Virus record (IMG/VR): IMGVR_UViG_3300048016_000049
Coordinates: 1-24,087 of that record
Length of the DNA stretch: 24,087 nt
Source: a virus
Direction: 5' to 3' (one strand)
The notes under the pieces are model-generated. The model saw only the letters and a list, made by a program, of their open reading frames with translations. It did no database searches and was not told the DNA's origin. Shown here piece after piece: positions 21,022 through 24,087 of this stretch (positions are counted from its first letter, which is position 1; each line of letters opens with the position of its first letter). The translations under genes and the position numbers were made by a program.

Positions 21022-21927
21022 ATGGCTTACGGTTTCGATTTAAACGCTTTAACTCCATTTACTGATGAGTTGAGCTACGAATTAATCTCTAAATCTGTAT
21101 TGAACACTAACGAGTTAAACTACGTTTCAGTTCGTACAGCTCTTGCTGCAGGTACTGTTCAAGTAACACAATTAGACGCTGACTTTTTAGCTGGCGATTT
21201 AACTTGTGGTTGGACATCTGACGGACAAGTAACATTAACTCCTCACAACATTGTGATCAGAGACAAACAATTTAAAACACAAATGTGTGCTGAAGATTTA
21301 CGTTCAGTTTACATGGCAATGAAGATGAACCCATCTGCATACGGTCAAGAAGAAATTCCTAACGAATTGCAAGCAGCTTTAGCTGACATCTACACTAAAA
21401 AAGTTCAAAAATCTATTTCTGAATTTATTATGAAAGGTGACGGTGTTGCTGATGGTTTAAAAGCTCAAATTACTGGTGCTAACGGTGCAAACGTACCTGC
21501 AGGTGCTGCAATCTGGACTTTAGAAAACGCAATCGAACAAGCATTAGATTTAATTGACGCAGTTGGTGCTGAATCAGCTGACGCTGATGATTTAGTAATG
21601 TTCGTTTCTCCAGCTAACTTTAGAACTTTATCAAGAGCTTTAGTTGCACAAAACTTGTATCACTATACTCCATCTGAAGATACTAAAGAAATTATCATTC
21701 CTGGAACTAACGTAACTGTAGTAAAATCTGCTGGTTTAGTAGGTTCAAACAGAGTATTCGTTGGACGTAAAGCTGATATCATCTTTGGTACTGGTTTAGA
21801 ATCAGATGCATCTGCAATGAACATCTTCTGGGATGCTTCTAACGATGTAACTAAAGTTAAAATTGCTTTCAGAGAAGGTATTTTAGCAGTAAACATTGAT
21901 CAATTCGCAACAAACGATTTAGCATAA
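21022..21927 (+). CDS. Major capsid protein
   Basis: 301 residues, soluble, no repeats. Position after protease and scaffold, the length, and the alternation of strands with a long helix (QAALADIYTKKVQKSISEFI, about 118-137, the spine-helix position of the HK97 fold) support the call. The C-terminal half has a P-domain-like segment (DADDLVMFVSPANFRTL) and VNIDQFATNDLA at the end. Codon choice shifts toward C-ending codons (AAC, TAC, TTC, ATC) compared with AAT/TTT-dominated neighbours, as expected for the most abundant virion protein. An HK97-type fold is inferred, not proven. Confidence 0.8.
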   Translation: MAYGFDLNALTPFTDELSYELISKSVLNTNELNYVSVRTALAAGTVQVTQLDADFLAGDLTCGWTSDGQVTLTPHNIVIRDKQFKTQMCAEDLRSVYMAMKMNPSAYGQEEIPNELQAALADIYTKKVQKSISEFIMKGDGVADGLKAQITGANGANVPAGAAIWTLENAIEQALDLIDAVGAESADADDLVMFVSPANFRTLSRALVAQNLYHYTPSEDTKEIIIPGTNVTVVKSAGLVGSNRVFVGRKADIIFGTGLESDASAMNIFWDASNDVTKVKIAFREGILAVNIDQFATNDLA

Positions 21928-21950
21928 TCTAAAAAAAATTAATTAAAACT

Positions 21951-22475
21951 ATGGCATGTATTTTAACAGCTGGTATCGAAAATTTAGGATGCCGCGACAA
22001 CCAAGGTGGTATTGAGTACGTATACATTGCGTCAGTAGTTGCAGCTCCTGCTACAATCACTGAGACTGCAGGTAAAGTAACCGCAATTTCATACGATGGC
22101 AATGCTGTAGCTTCTTCAGATTTTTTTAAATTTGCTGTCAATAAACAAACATCATCTTTTACAGAAACTTCAACTGCAAGTTCTGAAAATGGTAGTATCT
22201 TCTACCAACAAGATGTTAACATTATTTTCAGAAAGTTAGAAAGTGCTAAAAGAGACATCATCAAATTATTAGGACAAGCGACTAATCTTTTGGTAGTTGT
22301 AAAGGACAACAACGGTAAATTTTTCTCAGCGGGTATTACTCGTGGAGCTGAATTAACGGCTGGTTCTGCACAAACAGGTGTGGCCTATGGCGATTTGAAT
22401 GGCTATAACATTACACTAACAGGCTTTGAGCCAGATCCTTCATACGAAGTAGCTGGCGCATTAGTTGGTGAGTAA
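21951..22475 (+). CDS. Structural protein, possible major tail tube protein
   Basis: 174 residues starting MACILTAGIENLGCRDNQGG, a pattern I have seen after capsid genes in Bacteroidota phages and crAss-like relatives. The body alternates strands with one helix (IIFRKLESAKRDIIKLLGQA, about 87-106), then VVVKDNNGKFFSAGI and GYNITLTGFEPDPSYEV, resembling the beta-sandwich plus helix of tail tube proteins. No other gene in the genome is a clear tube candidate, although the large protein at 12317 is possible. It could instead be a capsid decoration protein. Two conserved-looking cysteines sit at positions 3 and 14. A terminator follows 20 bp downstream. Confidence 0.5.
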   Translation: MACILTAGIENLGCRDNQGGIEYVYIASVVAAPATITETAGKVTAISYDGNAVASSDFFKFAVNKQTSSFTETSTASSENGSIFYQQDVNIIFRKLESAKRDIIKLLGQATNLLVVVKDNNGKFFSAGITRGAELTAGSAQTGVAYGDLNGYNITLTGFEPDPSYEVAGALVGE

Positions 22476-22495
22476 TAGAAATAACTATTAAAAAT

Positions 22496-22526
22496 AAAAA
22501 GGAAGTCTTTATGGCTTCCTTTTTTT
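22496..22526 (+). terminator. Intrinsic terminator after the capsid/tube unit
   Basis: AAAAAGGAAG (22496-22505) pairs perfectly with CTTCCTTTTT (22515-22524) across a 9-nt loop, with a run of seven T residues (22520-22526). It ends the scaffold-capsid-tube transcript. Confidence 0.85.
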
Positions 22527-22547
22527 ATTTCTGACAACTTGTATGTT

Positions 22548-22559
22548 TTTTATATTTAC
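22548..22559 (+). promoter_or_regulatory. TTTTATATTTAC element before the portal unit
   Basis: The same 12-mer as at 10719-10730, here between the terminator at 22496-22526 and the gene at 22584. A new promoter is needed in this gap, and this is its most conspicuous motif (TATATTTA, near TAnnTTTG). Confidence 0.45.
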
Positions 22560-22583
22560 AGATATAAACAAATATGTTGAAAA

Positions 22584-22952
22584 ATGTTTCTACAGATAAT
22601 CGATTTAAATCCATACATATACATAAACAAAAACGTACTTGACATACCAAGTGGCGTTGAATTTGTTATAACTAGTAAATTTACTAATAGAGCATTCCCT
22701 GAAGGTGCTGCACCTATTCCAGCGTATTTTATTCAGACTAACGAACGTTATACTCAATATCAATTAGAGTTGCCCCAGTTTTGGTTTAATAACCCCGAGG
22801 CTAATGGTATATTTTCATATCAATTACGTTCAATTGAATTTGGGACTATTTTAGATTCTGGGTTAGTTAAAGTAATTTCAGCTGCCCCTGAAAACAATAC
22901 ATATATTTCAAACAACGATGACAGAGAAGCTGTTGTCTACTTCGAAAATTAA
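22584..22952 (+). CDS. Small structural protein of unknown function
   Basis: 122 residues, beta-rich, beginning MFLQIIDLNPYIYINKNVLD and ending DREAVVYFEN; aromatic-rich with alternating hydrophobic positions. No membrane span or motif. It precedes the portal gene by 9 bp in a unit that includes portal and connector, so a head decoration, neck or fibre-adaptor role is likely. An earlier ATG at 22574 is in another frame and gives only 22 residues. I do not recognise a family. Confidence 0.5.
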   Translation: MFLQIIDLNPYIYINKNVLDIPSGVEFVITSKFTNRAFPEGAAPIPAYFIQTNERYTQYQLELPQFWFNNPEANGIFSYQLRSIEFGTILDSGLVKVISAAPENNTYISNNDDREAVVYFEN

Positions 22953-22961
22953 TAATAATTT

Positions 22962-24065
22962 ATGAAATCAGAACAAATAACAGGATTTTCATTCAAAGCA
23001 TTCGATTTACCTAAAATTACAGAAGTAAAAGGTAAAGATTGGATGTATTTTGGTGAAGACAACCTATTTCCTAAAAAATTAATCGATATTTTTAACAATT
23101 CATCGATGCACAGAACGTGTATACAAGCTATTTCAGCTGCTACCACAGGTCAAGGTTTTAAAGACTATGGTGACACGATTTTAAATCAAAAAGGTGAAAC
23201 CTTAAATGAAGTATTTGATAAAGTAGTTTCTGATTATGCAATTCACGGTGGATATAGTGTAAATATAATTTGGAATAAAGCATCAGACGCTGTAGTAGAA
23301 ATTTATCATATTCCATTTGAAAGAGTACGTTCTGGTAAATGCAATGAATATGGAGATGTAGAAACATACTTCTACTCAACTGATTGGTCAAACACACGCA
23401 AATACGTACCATTAGAGTACAAATCTTTTGATAGAACAGACAACAAAAAAGAAAATGCATCGCAAATTTTTTATTTTAAAGATTACACGCCAGGTAATGA
23501 GTATTATCCATTACCTGATTATTCTGGTGCTTTAAATGACTGCGAATTAGATATTCGTATCTCGCGTTTTCATAACTCTAACATATCCAATGGATTGTCA
23601 CCTTCTTTGGCTATTAATTTTAGAAATGGTCAACCAACTGAAGAAGAAAGACTTGAGATCTATAACGATATTAAAAACACATTTAGTGGTGAAGATAATG
23701 CTGGTCGTTTCTGGTTAACTTTCTCAGAACCAGGTCAAGAACCAACATTTCAACCAATTCAATCGGCAAATGACACGTATTACAGTACGTTAGAAGAGCG
23801 TATCTCGTCTCGAGTACTGACAGCACACCACATTACTTCACCTCTACTTTTAGGTATTAAAGATTCTGCAGGTTTTTCAAGCAATGCAGCTGAAATTGAA
23901 ACTGCATGGGCACACTTTTTAGGTACAGTAATTGTGCCTAAACAAAATTTGTTGATTAAATCAATCAAACCAATCATTCGTGCTTTTGGTTTAAATGTAA
24001 CTTTAGAAATTGAACAATCTCAAGTACTTTACGTAGACGCTATACAAACAAACACACAAGGTTAA
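22962..24065 (+). CDS. Phage portal protein
   Basis: 367 residues. Recognisable portal features of Bacteroidota siphophages: KDWMYFGEDNLFPKKLID near the start, a YYPLPDYSGAL segment, an ISRFHNSNISNGLSPSLAI region, and EERISSRVLTAHHITSPLLL followed by SSNAAEIETAW, where the long crown/stem helices are expected. It forms the dodecameric ring at the capsid vertex through which DNA enters. It is shorter than many portals (400-550 aa). It lies after the capsid gene and directly before the connector, 4 bp away across the window junction, rather than next to the terminase. Confidence 0.8.
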   Translation: MKSEQITGFSFKAFDLPKITEVKGKDWMYFGEDNLFPKKLIDIFNNSSMHRTCIQAISAATTGQGFKDYGDTILNQKGETLNEVFDKVVSDYAIHGGYSVNIIWNKASDAVVEIYHIPFERVRSGKCNEYGDVETYFYSTDWSNTRKYVPLEYKSFDRTDNKKENASQIFYFKDYTPGNEYYPLPDYSGALNDCELDIRISRFHNSNISNGLSPSLAINFRNGQPTEEERLEIYNDIKNTFSGEDNAGRFWLTFSEPGQEPTFQPIQSANDTYYSTLEERISSRVLTAHHITSPLLLGIKDSAGFSSNAAEIETAWAHFLGTVIVPKQNLLIKSIKPIIRAFGLNVTLEIEQSQVLYVDAIQTNTQG

Positions 24066-24069
24066 ACAC

Positions 24070-24087
24070 ATGGCAGCAGTATTATTA
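24070..24087 (+). CDS. 5' end of the connector gene (continues at base 1)
   Basis: ATG followed by GCA GCA GTA TTA TTA (MAAVLL), cut by the window end, 4 bp after the portal stop. Joined to base 1 the frame continues without interruption to 573. If the terminal TTATTA is a 6-bp assembly overlap with the first TTATTA, the protein would have LL rather than LLLL there, still in frame. Confidence 0.7.

Overview
The window is almost certainly a complete, circularly permuted genome of a small tailed phage (24,087 bp, AT-rich, every recognised gene on the + strand). The last 18 bases (24070-24087) are an ATG plus five codons that read in frame into the open frame at base 1, so a head-tail connector gene spans the junction. 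I infer a Bacteroidota (Flavobacteriia-like) host. Most starts follow A/T-rich leaders with no Shine-Dalgarno sequence. The long tail protein carries SprB-type and DUF5977-type repeats, which are known from gliding Bacteroidota. The portal, XkdF-like protease, tail and sigma-like proteins resemble families I know from Bacteroidota phages. No search was run, so all family names rest on reading the protein sequences. A tape measure, tail chaperone and neck genes point to siphovirus morphology.

Layout. 24070-24087 joined to 1-573: connector. 636-990: two overlapping small membrane proteins (holin-like). 992-3787: collagen-like fibre, two small proteins and a large beta-helix-like fibre or spike. 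3788-4290: about 500 bp without a gene, packed with four hairpins (three clear intrinsic terminators) and repeated promoter-like modules. 4291-6345: a small unknown protein and an SF3-type replicative helicase. 6346-6653: a second gene-free stretch with a cluster of GCTTTGTCC repeats around a GC-richer, multi-branched inverted-repeat structure, the best origin candidate. 6654-9126: HNH protein, winged-helix-like protein, small proteins, a sigma-70-like regulator. 9119-10696: small and large terminase. 10736-17114: tail chaperone, neck/tail completion proteins, distal tail protein, very long tail-tip protein. 17186-19273: tape measure. 19283-21927: prohead protease, scaffold, major capsid protein. 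21951-24065: possible tail tube, unknown structural protein, portal.

How it fits together. The phage appears to bring its own helicase and origin but no polymerase or primase that I can recognise, so it would use host replication proteins. A phage-encoded sigma-like factor upstream of the terminases is a natural candidate for switching on structural genes, and short repeated A/T motifs sit in front of several transcription units. Capsid, neck, portal and tail genes are all present but in a non-canonical order: the portal lies downstream of the capsid gene and far from the terminase, and the tape measure follows the tail-tip gene. No integrase, repressor, DNA polymerase, tRNA, CRISPR array or endolysin was recognised.

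The features most worth attention are the two gene-free regions (3788-4290 and 6346-6653) and the modular C-terminus of the tail-tip protein.
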